This document shows positions 19,401 through 26,891 of a stretch of 64,000 nt of DNA, piece by piece (position 1 is the first letter of the stretch; every line of letters begins with the position of its first letter). The DNA is from Lachnospiraceae bacterium (lineage in GTDB: Bacteria > Bacillota > Clostridia > Lachnospirales > Lachnospiraceae). The position numbers and the translations under genes were made by a program. The notes under the pieces were generated by a model. It was not told where the DNA came from. It saw nothing but the letters and a program-made list of their open reading frames with translations, and searched no databases. The stretch lies in contig JAQUVX010000019.1 in NCBI GenBank assembly GCA_028693165.1, positions 1 to 64,000 of the forward strand, given 5' to 3'.

Positions 19401-19828
19401 TTGATATGGAGCAGTTGATCGAGAATGAAGAGGGCACCATGAAGATCGGCCTCAGCAAGATGATCCGCAAGAATTCCGGCGGTGAGGGGCAGAATCCGCT
19501 TTACGTGGCGCTGCTTGCCAGCTTTGCGCAGGCTTACCGCATCAATCTGACGCCGAAGCTGCAGCGCCGCCCGACCATCCGCCTGGTGGTATTGGATGAG
19601 GCATTTTCCAAGATGGATTCGGAGAAGGTGGCGAGCTGCATCGAGCTGATCCGCGGCCTCGGCTTCCAGGCACTGATCAGTGCGACCAATGACAAGATCC
19701 AGAACTATCTGGAGAATGTGGACAAGACCTTCGTATTTGCCAATCCAGGCAAGAAGGGGATCTCGATTCAGGAATTTGAGAAATCGGAGTTTGCGGAGCT
19801 GTCGGCGGAGGCGGAGGAATCGACGTAA
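16430..19828 (+). CDS. jetC: Wadjet JetC, SMC-like ATPase
   Basis: A 1132-residue SMC/MukB-like ATPase. Walker A is GHSGSGKST (residues 36-44). An ABC-signature-like NSGGEGQ lies near residue 1015 and Walker B (VVLDEAFSKMD) near 1055, so the two head halves are at the ends. Between them are long Glu/Lys/Gln-rich coiled coils (about 230-330, 400-480, 620-830 and 850-960) and a hinge region around 490-600. GAAGGAGGA precedes ATG 16430; the in-frame ATG at 16391 lacks this. A strong terminator follows at once and no jetD nuclease gene is present, so DNA cleavage by a resident nuclease is not accounted for here. Confidence 0.88.
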   Translation: MAKTRFEALSRIALNNWHYINHRILSFNEGINFFTGHSGSGKSTVIDAMQIVLYANTDGRGFFNKAAADDSDRSLIEYLRGMVNIGDNNEFSYLRNRNFSSTIVLELKQTDTERCQCVGVVFDVETDTNEISRLFFWHEGPMWENEYRTDGRTMTTEEVKDYLQGHYGKEDFYCGSHNERFRKQLYDIYLGGLDAEKFPLLFKRAIPFRMNIKLEDFVKEYICMEQDIHIEDMQESVMQYGRMQKKIADTQAEIQALEELQTRYGTVTAKREEQEKWSCFCRTLEIRRQEAELAELRERIGQDEQDCERQKSQLAVLDQNIAELTAQADALLKQVAESGYDNLKKELALINEMIEQLGVNKAHYQRTAEQLHAWTDLDVTYNSTIWAIESFEKGEITEGELGKLQRELTEIRKDVAEQQQDAKEKLRQLKKEEKLASEELNRLKQGDRAYPDEVEQARAHLLRRLAQETGKAVSVEVLADLLEIRNERWRNAVEGYLGGSKLSLIVEPRYAKLALELYRELDPKQYYGVAVLDTERIEQDEHRVLEHALSEEVTASRSYVRAYIDYQLGKVVKCESVEELRRCRIGVTADCVLYHSYRIQHMNPVSYTRMAYIGKSSMKQRMKLLKKQLEEIAKKREPQESMENECTEILNLEALSQRPEIYLGWLADQKTLKGKLQEKSRLEKKIEELQSQNVAQWEEERSAVLAVCDGKKQERTLVEHTVWEIETRLAQYKANILDKQELSLKAQDALKLWSKDREEAWLVDCDQKLQDWTQQVSKGHVRYGRLTELAAAEAEHAGHEVQAAWNELVDGRTVYLRQYVNRTTFSPTEADNGKYEELLERLSCDRLDEYQKIAAEQAKSAVEHFKDDFIYKIRTAIKEALERKDELNRVISRLDFGKDKYRFVIGRNKGAFGSYYDMFMDEALEINPSQLNDNMDYQLNMFSMEHENRYGELMNELISVFIPPENATQEQMEEAKRNMDRFADYRTYLSFDMEQLIENEEGTMKIGLSKMIRKNSGGEGQNPLYVALLASFAQAYRINLTPKLQRRPTIRLVVLDEAFSKMDSEKVASCIELIRGLGFQALISATNDKIQNYLENVDKTFVFANPGKKGISIQEFEKSEFAELSAEAEEST

Positions 19829-19830
19829 TA

Positions 19831-19878
19831 AAAACCAGTGTCAATGGGCAAGGACTGACCCAATGGCACTGGTTTTTT
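19831..19878 (+). terminator. Terminator of jetABC
   Basis: AAAACCAGTG (19831-19840) pairs with CACTGGTTTT (19867-19876), with inner pairing (CAATGGG/CCCAATG) and a T run. It begins two bases after the jetC stop, so no fourth cotranscribed gene follows. Confidence 0.9.
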
Positions 19879-19905
19879 ATGTTTGGTCTTTGACTATGCA
19901 GGAAA

Positions 19906-20553
19906 CTAAAACAGCAGCGAATAATATTCCTCAAAGGTCCTGCGCACATTCGCGATGTGCTGGCGGATGCACCGCTCGGCCTCGGCGCTGTCTCTGGTCT
20001 TGATGGCATGGTAGATGGCTGTATGCTCCTGGAAGGAGCGTTCGTCGCGGCCCGGAATCAGGATGGTCTTGCTGTTGTACTTGCGCATCTGGTTTTTCAG
20101 GCGGACGGTGACATCGACGGCGGTGCGGTTCGGGCAGTTGTCGTAGATGATGTTGTGGAACTTCTGGTTGCAGACAGAGTAGGAGAGCAGGTCTGATTTC
20201 GCGCGGCATTCGGACATCTGCTTCAACAGCTTCTCCAGCTGCTTTAAGCCTTCTGCCGGAAAGTCCGGCACAGCAAGACGGACGATAAAGCCCTCCAGTT
20301 CCTGACGAAGCTCCAGAAATTCCAGAACTTCGGTGCGGGAGTAGCTGCGCACCTTGGCGCCTTTGTTTTGTTCGATTGTCACATAAGAATCATTCTCAAG
20401 CATTAGCAATGCTTTCTTGATCGTATTCCTGCTGACGTTATATTCGCTTGCCAGGTCAATCTCAGGAAGACTTTCCGCAGGGGAGTAATAGCCCTGTTCG
20501 ATTCGTTCTTTCAAATTCTCATATACAATAGTGGTTTGATTTGCTTTAGCCAT
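19906..20553 (-). CDS. GntR-family (FadR/FCD) repressor of the TRAP operon
   Basis: A 215-residue regulator. The N-terminal winged helix (YENLKERIEQGYYSPAESLP ... DLASEYNVSRNTIKKALLML) is followed from about residue 75 by an all-helical FCD ligand domain. That domain carries the metal-ligand pattern of the family (CNQKFHNIIYDNCPNR and EHTAIYHAIKTRD, with H near AERCIRQHIANVRR). CGAGGA upstream favours ATG 20553 over the ATG at 20580. It is divergent from the operon starting at 20870. The matching 17-base repeats next to both promoters are its likely operators. The inducer is probably the transported carboxylate or an intermediate. Confidence 0.88.
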   Translation of the reverse strand: MAKANQTTIVYENLKERIEQGYYSPAESLPEIDLASEYNVSRNTIKKALLMLENDSYVTIEQNKGAKVRSYSRTEVLEFLELRQELEGFIVRLAVPDFPAEGLKQLEKLLKQMSECRAKSDLLSYSVCNQKFHNIIYDNCPNRTAVDVTVRLKNQMRKYNSKTILIPGRDERSFQEHTAIYHAIKTRDSAEAERCIRQHIANVRRTFEEYYSLLF

Positions 20554-20588
20554 AGGGCAGTTTCCTCGACATCCTTGCAATATTTAAA

Positions 20589-20642
20589 TGTTCAACATTC
20601 ATGATATACATTGAGTATACGTTCTCTTTATTTTACTGTCAA
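20589..20642 (-). promoter_or_regulatory. gntR promoter with operator
   Basis: On the minus strand: TTGACA (20637-20642), 17 bp, TATACT (20614-20619). Just downstream lies TGTTCAACATTCATGAT (20589-20605), nearly identical to the element beyond the divergent operon promoter. This placement suggests autorepression by the GntR protein. Confidence 0.65.
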
Positions 20643-20744
20643 GGAAAAATAGCGGTGAAATGCGGTGTTTTGCAGAAAATAAGACGTTTTGCACAAAAAA
20701 TGAATTGAAAATTAGGCAAATCAGCACAAAATTCATATAGGTAA

Positions 20745-20812
20745 TTGACAAATGCAATTGAGGATGCTAGAATCAAAAACATAACAAAACAAAATTGTTC
20801 AACAATCATGAT
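20745..20812 (+). promoter_or_regulatory. Promoter and operator of the DUF6282-galB-TRAP operon
   Basis: TTGACA (20745-20750), 17 bp, TAGAAT (20768-20773). TGTTCAACAATCATGAT (20796-20812) follows about 15 bases after the expected start; it contains the palindrome TTGTTCAACAA and matches the gntR-side element in 16 of 17 bases. The spacing fits repression by roadblock. The rest of the 20554-20869 intergenic region shows no gene. Confidence 0.65.
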
Positions 20813-20869
20813 GAAAAGATGGTGGAACAATAGAAAAAACAAGAAGCGATTCTGAGGAGGAAAACCAGT

Positions 20870-21778
20870 ATGATGGATTACAGAGAATTGATTCGCGGCG
20901 GATATGATCTTCATGTTCATTCTGCGCCGGACGTATTGCCAAGAAAGATGGATGATATCGAGATGGCACAGAGGATTTCGGCCAGCGGCATGAGCGGTTA
21001 CGCGATTAAGAGTCATTATTTTTGCACTTCCGAGCGGGCAGAGCTGATCAACAAACTTTATCCGGAGTGTGATGCAGTCGGAACGATCACATTGAACAGC
21101 TCCGTAGGCGGAATCAACCCGACGGCCATGGAGATGGCGGCAAGAAGCGGCGCAAAGCTGGTATGGTTTCCGACCTGCGATTCCGCACATGAGATCGCAC
21201 ACGTATTCAACGGAGATCCGAACAAGAAGCTTCCATATTGGGCACAGATTATCATTCAGATGAAGGAGGCCGGGATTCAGGCTCCGACGATCACCATTTT
21301 AGATGAGGACGGGAAACTGAAGGCACCGGTGTACGAGGTGCTGGACATTATTGCAAAATACGACATCATCCTGACGACCGGACATATCTCTCATGAAGAG
21401 GCATTTGCGTTGGTGGCGGCGGCCAAAGAGCGGGGAGTGAAGAAGATCGTGATCACACATGTGGATTTCCCGACGACCTTCTACTCGATTGACGACCAGA
21501 AACGTCTCGTGGAGATGGGGGCAGTCATGGAACACTGCTACACCACCTGGGCGACTGGAAAAGTGGATTTTGAGGTGACGAAGGAACAGATTCGCGCCGT
21601 GGGCCCGGAGAACTGTATTCTGGCGACTGACTTAGGACAGAAGACAGCGCTTTACCCGGATGAGGGATTTCTGGAATTTGCAAGACGGCTGTATGACGAT
21701 GGTTTTACCGCAGACGAGATTCGCACGATGACCGTCAAAAATCCACGCAGATTATTGGGGAAAGAGGAGGACATCTAA
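20870..21778 (+). CDS. DUF6282 amidohydrolase-like protein
   Basis: A 302-residue protein of the DUF6282 family, related to metal-dependent TIM-barrel hydrolases. The N-terminal GGYDLHVHSAPDVLPRKMDD carries an HxH motif (His15, His17) for a metal. Later His-bearing segments are LTTGHISHEEAF, VITHVDFPTTFY and EHCYTTWATG, and an acidic LATDLGQKTA segment near residue 265 supplies the expected Asp. GAGGAGG precedes ATG 20870. It is the first gene of an operon with a GalB-like hydratase, a TAXI-TRAP importer and an RraA-type aldolase. A lactonase-like step such as 2-pyrone-4,6-dicarboxylate opening is possible, but the function is unproven. Confidence 0.75.
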   Translation: MMDYRELIRGGYDLHVHSAPDVLPRKMDDIEMAQRISASGMSGYAIKSHYFCTSERAELINKLYPECDAVGTITLNSSVGGINPTAMEMAARSGAKLVWFPTCDSAHEIAHVFNGDPNKKLPYWAQIIIQMKEAGIQAPTITILDEDGKLKAPVYEVLDIIAKYDIILTTGHISHEEAFALVAAAKERGVKKIVITHVDFPTTFYSIDDQKRLVEMGAVMEHCYTTWATGKVDFEVTKEQIRAVGPENCILATDLGQKTALYPDEGFLEFARRLYDDGFTADEIRTMTVKNPRRLLGKEEDI

Positions 21779-21780
21779 TT

Positions 21781-22521
21781 ATGATAAAAGGGAAAAAAAT
21801 GCTGGTAGTCAGCGCACACGCCGCCGACTATGTATGGCGCAGCGGTGGCACGATCGCAAAATATATTAAAAACGGAGCAGAGGTTCACGTCGTTGTGCTG
21901 AGCTTTGGTATCCGCGGAGAGAGCAACGATCTGTGGAAGGCGGAGGGGGCGACCGCAGAGAGTGTGAAAGCGATTCGCCTGGGAGAGACCAAAGAGGCAG
22001 CGAAGACGCTGGGAATCACAAACATTGAATTCTGGGATCTGCCGGATTACCCGATGGAGCCGGCGCTGAATGAGGAGGTTCGTGAGCGCCTGATCCGCAA
22101 GATCCGCGAGGTGCAGCCGGATATCATCCTGACGCACGACAAGAACGGAGAAGACATCCTAAACCCGGATCACAACGCAGTCAGCCGTTTCGTATTTGCC
22201 TGCAGTATTCAGAGTAATTCAAACGGAGTGCGGATCGAGGGGACCAGGACGACGAAGCAGATGCAGCTGTATGGATTTGAACCGCATCAGACGGAGTTGA
22301 GTCAGTTTGTTCCGGGAAGTCTGATTGACATTTCGGAAGTATATGATCAGAAGGTGGCGGCAATGAAGTGCTTTAAGGCACAGGGACATTTGATCGAGTA
22401 TTATACGGAGCGTGCGTTCTTGCGGGGCAATCATATCAGAAGAATTTCCGGCAATCAGACGTATCGATATGCGGAGAGTTTTTCCAATTTCTTCCCGGTA
22501 GCAGGAGAAGAATTATACTAA
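21781..22521 (+). CDS. galB: GalB-like 4-oxalomesaconate hydratase (PIG-L family)
   Basis: A 246-residue PIG-L (LmbE) fold protein. It does not carry the usual AHPDD of deacetylases. It has VVSAHAADYVWRSGGTIA, LSFGIRGESNDLWK, FWDLPDYPM, YGFEPHQTEL and IDISEVYDQKVAAMKCF, which closely follow the remembered sequence of Pseudomonas GalB, a PIG-L-fold hydratase adding water to 4-oxalomesaconate. Probable metal ligands are His13, Asp16 and His131. The product would be 4-carboxy-4-hydroxy-2-oxoadipate, which the RraA-type gene at 25544 could cleave. It starts two bases after the DUF6282 stop. A deacetylase role is less likely because the deacetylase motif is changed. Confidence 0.72.
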   Translation: MIKGKKMLVVSAHAADYVWRSGGTIAKYIKNGAEVHVVVLSFGIRGESNDLWKAEGATAESVKAIRLGETKEAAKTLGITNIEFWDLPDYPMEPALNEEVRERLIRKIREVQPDIILTHDKNGEDILNPDHNAVSRFVFACSIQSNSNGVRIEGTRTTKQMQLYGFEPHQTELSQFVPGSLIDISEVYDQKVAAMKCFKAQGHLIEYYTERAFLRGNHIRRISGNQTYRYAESFSNFFPVAGEELY

Positions 22522-22560
22522 TAACGATAGAAAGCCAAAGATGAGAAGGAGAAGGGTCTT

Positions 22561-23625
22561 ATGAAAAAGAAAATGATGGCGTTGGGATTGGCAATGGTAA
22601 TGACAACGGGCTGTCTGAGCGGATGCGGCGGGAGCAACAGCAGTACGGCAACAGAGGCGGCAAAGACAGAGGAAGCTAAGACGGAAGCAGCGGCGGGGGC
22701 AGCAGCGGAGGGAGCGGCTTCTGATGTGGATGCGTATACCGTAAGCGGAAATATGACGCTGGGTACGGCTTCTTCTACCGGAACCTTTTATTATGTAGGC
22801 GCGGCAATCGGAACCGCTGTTTCCAGCGCAGGTAAGCTGAATGTGCTGGTGCAGGCAACCAATGGTTCCAACGAGAACGTTGCCATGTGTCAGAGCGGTG
22901 ATATCGATATGGGCATGGGCAACAGCGATGCATTGTATGCTGCATACAATGGCGAGATGTCTTATAAAGAGGCGGGCAAGCAGGATATCCTGGAGGTTGC
23001 TTCTCTGTATGATTCTCAGCTTCACGTCTTTGTAAATGAGAAGAGCGGCATCAAAGATATTGCCGATTTAAAGGGCAAGAAGGTCTGCGTGGGTTCTCAG
23101 GGAACCAGTTACCTGTTCGTGAACCAGTCTCTTCTGGAAGCGTATGGTATTACTATGAATGACATTGAACCATTTTACATGAACTATGCGGAGGCGGCAC
23201 AGGCTCTGGCGGACGGTGATATCGATGCTGCGTTCCAGACCGGCGGTTATCCGATTGCAGGAATTCAGCAGTCTGCGGCAACCACCAGCTTCCGTATGCT
23301 TCCGCTGGATGATAAGATCATGGATACCATTATTGAGGGCTATCCATTCATTACCAAGACGACCATCCCGGCTGGAACTTATGAGAATCAGGCAAATGAA
23401 GATGCAGTTGCAACCTTCGGTTATCAGACCTGCCTGTTTGCTTCTTCTAAGGCAGACGCGGATCAGGTGTATGCATTCGTGAAGCTGATGATGGAGACAT
23501 TGGATTCTTATAAAGAAACAAACGACGCAACCCGCCAGATCTCTCCGGAGACCATTGCAACCGAGTATATTCCGTTCCACCCGGGCGCAGAAAAATACTA
23601 CAAAGAGGCAGGTCTTTTGAAATAA
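22561..23625 (+). CDS. TAXI-family TRAP transporter substrate-binding lipoprotein
   Basis: A 354-residue extracytoplasmic binding protein. The signal ends in a lipobox (LSGC at about residues 19-22) followed by a Ser/Thr/Ala/Glu-rich linker. The mature domain begins MTLGTASSTGTFYYVGAAIG, diagnostic of TAXI proteins, and continues with GDIDMGMGNSDALYAAYNG and LKGKKVCVGSQGTSYLFV. TRAP systems use ion gradients and mostly import carboxylates. It is 39 bases after galB and 26 bases before the fused permease, so substrate capture for the pathway in this operon is the natural reading. Confidence 0.93.
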   Translation: MKKKMMALGLAMVMTTGCLSGCGGSNSSTATEAAKTEEAKTEAAAGAAAEGAASDVDAYTVSGNMTLGTASSTGTFYYVGAAIGTAVSSAGKLNVLVQATNGSNENVAMCQSGDIDMGMGNSDALYAAYNGEMSYKEAGKQDILEVASLYDSQLHVFVNEKSGIKDIADLKGKKVCVGSQGTSYLFVNQSLLEAYGITMNDIEPFYMNYAEAAQALADGDIDAAFQTGGYPIAGIQQSAATTSFRMLPLDDKIMDTIIEGYPFITKTTIPAGTYENQANEDAVATFGYQTCLFASSKADADQVYAFVKLMMETLDSYKETNDATRQISPETIATEYIPFHPGAEKYYKEAGLLK

Positions 23626-23651
23626 GATCCCTGAAACAGGAGGAATGATTC

Positions 23652-25547
23652 GTGGAAAATAATAATAAAAGTTCTGCTTTGGATCGGATATTCACGGTAT
23701 TGGCACTGACTGTTTCTGTGGTGTTGTGTGTGTTCCATCTGCTGGCGGCATCTCCTATGCTGACGTTGAACAACACCGAGCAGGCAGTTATCCATGGTGC
23801 GATGGTGGTAACCTTTTTCCTGCTGGTCCGCCATCTGAAATTCAAAGGTGGTAAGTTCATCGATCTGGCCCTGATTGCAGTGACGATCATCGCAGCGTTT
23901 GAGGTTATTGCCATGCGAAATTCCAACTCTGCATCTGCGACATTGTACTCCGTGTTCCAGCAGAGAATCTCAATTGTTTTCGTGATTGTGGCACTGATCG
24001 TCGGCTATCGGGCACTCGGAAAGATTCTGCCGTCCCTGTGTGTGCTGTTTCTGGCATACACCTTGCTTGGAAGATATCTGCCGGGAACCTGGGCGACGGC
24101 GAAGGTTTCTCTGACCCGCATGAGCACGTATCTGATGGTAAGCAGCGAAGGTTTGTTTGGAAATGCGCTGAGCACCGCAGCAAACTTTATCTTCTTATTT
24201 GTAATATTTGGTTCAGTTTTGAGCTTTATCGGGGCAGGCGAATTCTTCGTTAAGATCGCGTTTGCTGCGTTTGGCAAGATCTGCGGTGGCCCGGCTCAGG
24301 CTGCAGTTTACTCCAGTATGCTGATGGGCATGGTCAATGGTTCCGGTGCGGCAAATGTAGTGACGACCGGTACGTTCACGATTCCGCTGATGAAACAGAC
24401 CGGATTTGATTCCGATACGGCGGGCGCGATCGAGGCGGTTGCCTCCAACGGTGGCCAGATTATGCCGCCGGTTATGGGTGCGGTTGCATTCCTGATGGCA
24501 GATGCTACCAGCCTTCCGTATACGGTGATCTGTCTTGCAGCATTGCTGCCGGCAATCCTGTATTACATAACGCTGTCAACTTCGATTGTTGCATATTCTC
24601 ACAGAAATAAAATTCCGGTTAAAGCACCGGATCCCAATGCAGAGACCGTTTGGCAGATCTTTAAATCCGGCTGGTTCTACTTCCTGCCGATCTTCCTACT
24701 GATTGCGCTGATGGTCAAAGGATTCAGCACACAGCGGGCCGCATTGATTACGATTATTCTCTGCGCGATCATCGGGCTTTTGACAGACCGCAAAAAGTTT
24801 ACAGCAAAGAATCTGCTTGATTTGTGCGAGCAGTCGGCGAAATCCATCATGACGGTATCCATTGCCTGCATGATCGCCGGTATCATCGTAGGAAGTATCA
24901 ACATTACCGGATTTGGACTCAAGATCAGCGGACTGATCACGGCAGCATCCGGCGGAAGGATCATTATTATGGGTGTCCTGACGGCGATTGTATGTATTAT
25001 CCTTGGCATGGGTCTTCCGACCTCCGCATGCTACATTGTGCTGGCAGTTTTAGTTGCTCCGGCCATGATTGAGCTGGGAATAGCAACGATTTCTGCACAC
25101 ATGTTCGTCCTGTATTATGGTGTGGTTGCTGCAATTACGCCCCCGGTGGCGCTGGCGGTGTTTGCCGCCATTGGAATATCTCATGGTGATATGTGGAAGA
25201 CGGGCCTGCAGGCGATGAAGATGGCAGCTTCCGGATTTGTTATTCCATTCATTTTCTTATATAACACGGATCTTTTGATGTTCAATCCGATCACGAACAG
25301 CTTTGGCTTCTCTGCTAACGTGGTGGTCAGCTTTATTACGGCAATGCTTGGTTGTATGATCATGGCTCTGGGGTTGTTTGGATGGTTCTTCCGCGATTTT
25401 AAATTGTGGGAACGGATTCTGCTTCTGGTATGTGCGGTGTGTCTGATGCTGAATGAACCGTTTGTTTTAAATGTGGTTGGACTGGCTGTGGCGGTTGTGG
25501 TGCTGATTCGTGCCAAGGCTACAGCGAAGAAGGAGGTATTGATATGA
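23652..25547 (+). CDS. TRAP transporter permease, fused 4TM-12TM (DctQM type)
   Basis: A 631-residue fused small/large TRAP membrane subunit. The first 170 residues give about four membrane helices (DctQ part). The rest is the DctM part, with MVNGSGAANVVTTGTFTIPL, EAVASNGGQIMPPVMGAVAF and GMGLPTSACYIVLAVLVAP typical of TAXI-TRAP permeases. The start is GTG 23652, placed after AGGAGG. The stop overlaps the next gene in ATGA, so permease and aldolase are translationally coupled. A fused subunit is the usual form for TAXI systems. Confidence 0.93.
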   Translation: MENNNKSSALDRIFTVLALTVSVVLCVFHLLAASPMLTLNNTEQAVIHGAMVVTFFLLVRHLKFKGGKFIDLALIAVTIIAAFEVIAMRNSNSASATLYSVFQQRISIVFVIVALIVGYRALGKILPSLCVLFLAYTLLGRYLPGTWATAKVSLTRMSTYLMVSSEGLFGNALSTAANFIFLFVIFGSVLSFIGAGEFFVKIAFAAFGKICGGPAQAAVYSSMLMGMVNGSGAANVVTTGTFTIPLMKQTGFDSDTAGAIEAVASNGGQIMPPVMGAVAFLMADATSLPYTVICLAALLPAILYYITLSTSIVAYSHRNKIPVKAPDPNAETVWQIFKSGWFYFLPIFLLIALMVKGFSTQRAALITIILCAIIGLLTDRKKFTAKNLLDLCEQSAKSIMTVSIACMIAGIIVGSINITGFGLKISGLITAASGGRIIIMGVLTAIVCIILGMGLPTSACYIVLAVLVAPAMIELGIATISAHMFVLYYGVVAAITPPVALAVFAAIGISHGDMWKTGLQAMKMAASGFVIPFIFLYNTDLLMFNPITNSFGFSANVVVSFITAMLGCMIMALGLFGWFFRDFKLWERILLLVCAVCLMLNEPFVLNVVGLAVAVVVLIRAKATAKKEVLI

Positions 25548-26245
25548 TAAACCCATGTGCACCGCTTTTGCCGGACGAAATTATTGCAAGAGCGGAAAAG
25601 TTAAATGTGCCGCTGCTGCTTGATGGTTTGAAGGCGGCAAAGATTGATATTCCAAATGGGGGCTGCATGGATGCGTCTGTCATGCCGGTCGAGCGCAGGA
25701 TGCAGGTGGTCGGGACGGCGATGACGGTGGAGTCCTGCGACGGCGATAATTTTCCGATTCACGTGGCAAGCTACAGCGTGAAGGAGGACGGCTATGTGAT
25801 GGTGATCGACGGAAAAGGTTACATGGGCCGCGCTTATTTTGGAGATCTGATCATGGGGGCCTGTCAGGCGGCCGGATTTAAGGGAATGGTCATCGATGGC
25901 TGCACCCGTGACCGCGACGGCAATATCGAGTTGGATTTCCCTGTATACAGCAAAGGCTTCATGCCGAGAGGGCCGATCAAGAAGGATGAGGGCAATATTA
26001 ATACGCCAATCCTGTGTGCTGGCGTGAAAGTGGAGCCGGGAGATCTGGTCGTCGGAGATTCGGATGGCGTGTGCGTGATTCCGAAGGAGTATATTGAGAC
26101 GGTTTTGGCGGAAGCTGAGAAGAAACAGATTTATGAGGAAAAGCGGGTCGAGACCATTGCTGCTTATAAAAAGGCAAAGGCCGAGGGCAGCGAGCTTCCA
26201 CAGCTTGCACCGCAGTGGGTTCTTGACATGCTGGAAGAACGTTGA
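25544..26245 (+). CDS. RraA-family protein, probable 4-carboxy-4-hydroxy-2-oxoadipate/HMG aldolase
   Basis: A 233-residue RraA-fold protein. The family signature is GDLIMGACQAAGFKGMVIDG followed by CTRDRDG, with the Gly-x20-Arg-Asp pattern of class II pyruvate aldolases of the HMG/CHA group. The C-terminal helical end (ELPQLAPQWVLDMLEER) is also seen in aldolase-type members. Such enzymes split 4-carboxy-4-hydroxy-2-oxoadipate into pyruvate and oxaloacetate. It overlaps the TRAP permease by four bases and ends the operon before a terminator. Coexistence with the GalB-like gene supports the aldolase reading over a ribonuclease-inhibitor RraA, which lacks such neighbours. Confidence 0.78.
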   Translation: MINPCAPLLPDEIIARAEKLNVPLLLDGLKAAKIDIPNGGCMDASVMPVERRMQVVGTAMTVESCDGDNFPIHVASYSVKEDGYVMVIDGKGYMGRAYFGDLIMGACQAAGFKGMVIDGCTRDRDGNIELDFPVYSKGFMPRGPIKKDEGNINTPILCAGVKVEPGDLVVGDSDGVCVIPKEYIETVLAEAEKKQIYEEKRVETIAAYKKAKAEGSELPQLAPQWVLDMLEER

Positions 26246-26265
26246 TCAAATTTAAGAGTTATGGG

Positions 26266-26293
26266 CGCCCGGGTGATTATCCGGGCGTTTTTT
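26266..26293 (+). terminator. Terminator of the TRAP operon
   Basis: CGCCCGG (26266-26272) pairs with CCGGGCG (26281-26287) and is followed by six T. Confidence 0.88.
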
Positions 26294-26340
26294 AATGGAG
26301 TGGTGCGGAAAAAAATTTAAGTTGGATATCAGGTCATAGT

Positions 26341-26891
26341 ATGGTAAGATGTAAGAATCATAAAGGGCGGATATCTTTGAGAGAGACTCCACTGGCAGAT
26401 ATTTTGAATGATATAGCAAGATACCGTGCCAATTATATTGATACAATGGTTCAGGGGAATTTGATTGGATCGAGATTTAAAAGTGAAGACTCAATTATAA
26501 GGAAGTATGAAAAGACACTTAAGAATGATGGTGGATTTAAGCAATACTTTAATGATGTTCTTGGGTTCAGATTAAGATTTGATCATTATCCAGATGAATT
26601 TCCGGCGTATTTTCGGGTAGTAGATTTGAGAAATGGGAAAATCATTGATGATGGGTATAGAGCAATCCATTTGTATTATCAAAGGGACAGCATTCCTATC
26701 CGATAGAGATACAATTATGGTGTGGGGCAGATTATTATTTTAATATCTGCAGTCACCGGTATGTTTACAAGTATAAAAATCCGGAAATGGGGAAACGGTT
26801 ATATTTAGAATATCAATCAGGTTCTATTTCTTGTGAACAGGATTTCGTGGATCGTTTAAGTGAAATGGAAGGTGAGAGTCATGGGCGATAA
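26341..26891 (+). pseudogene. Frameshifted RelA/SpoT-domain (p)ppGpp synthetase-like gene
   Basis: The first frame (26341-26706) encodes a RelA/SpoT nucleotidyltransferase-like region: GSRFKSEDSIIRKYEK, YFNDVLGFRLRFDHYP and DDGYRAIHLYYQRD, and then stops. The expected continuation is in another frame from about 26690 to 26891 (HSYPIEIQLWCGADYYFN, then KYKNPEMGKRLYLEYQSGS). A single-base change near 26685-26695 joins the two parts into one protein of about 180 residues. There is no homopolymer at the break, so a true mutation is at least as likely as a sequencing error. The initiation site is weak, and TTG 26377 behind AGGGCGG is an alternative. The AT-rich composition suggests acquisition. 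The next small gene begins inside its last codons. Confidence 0.7.
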
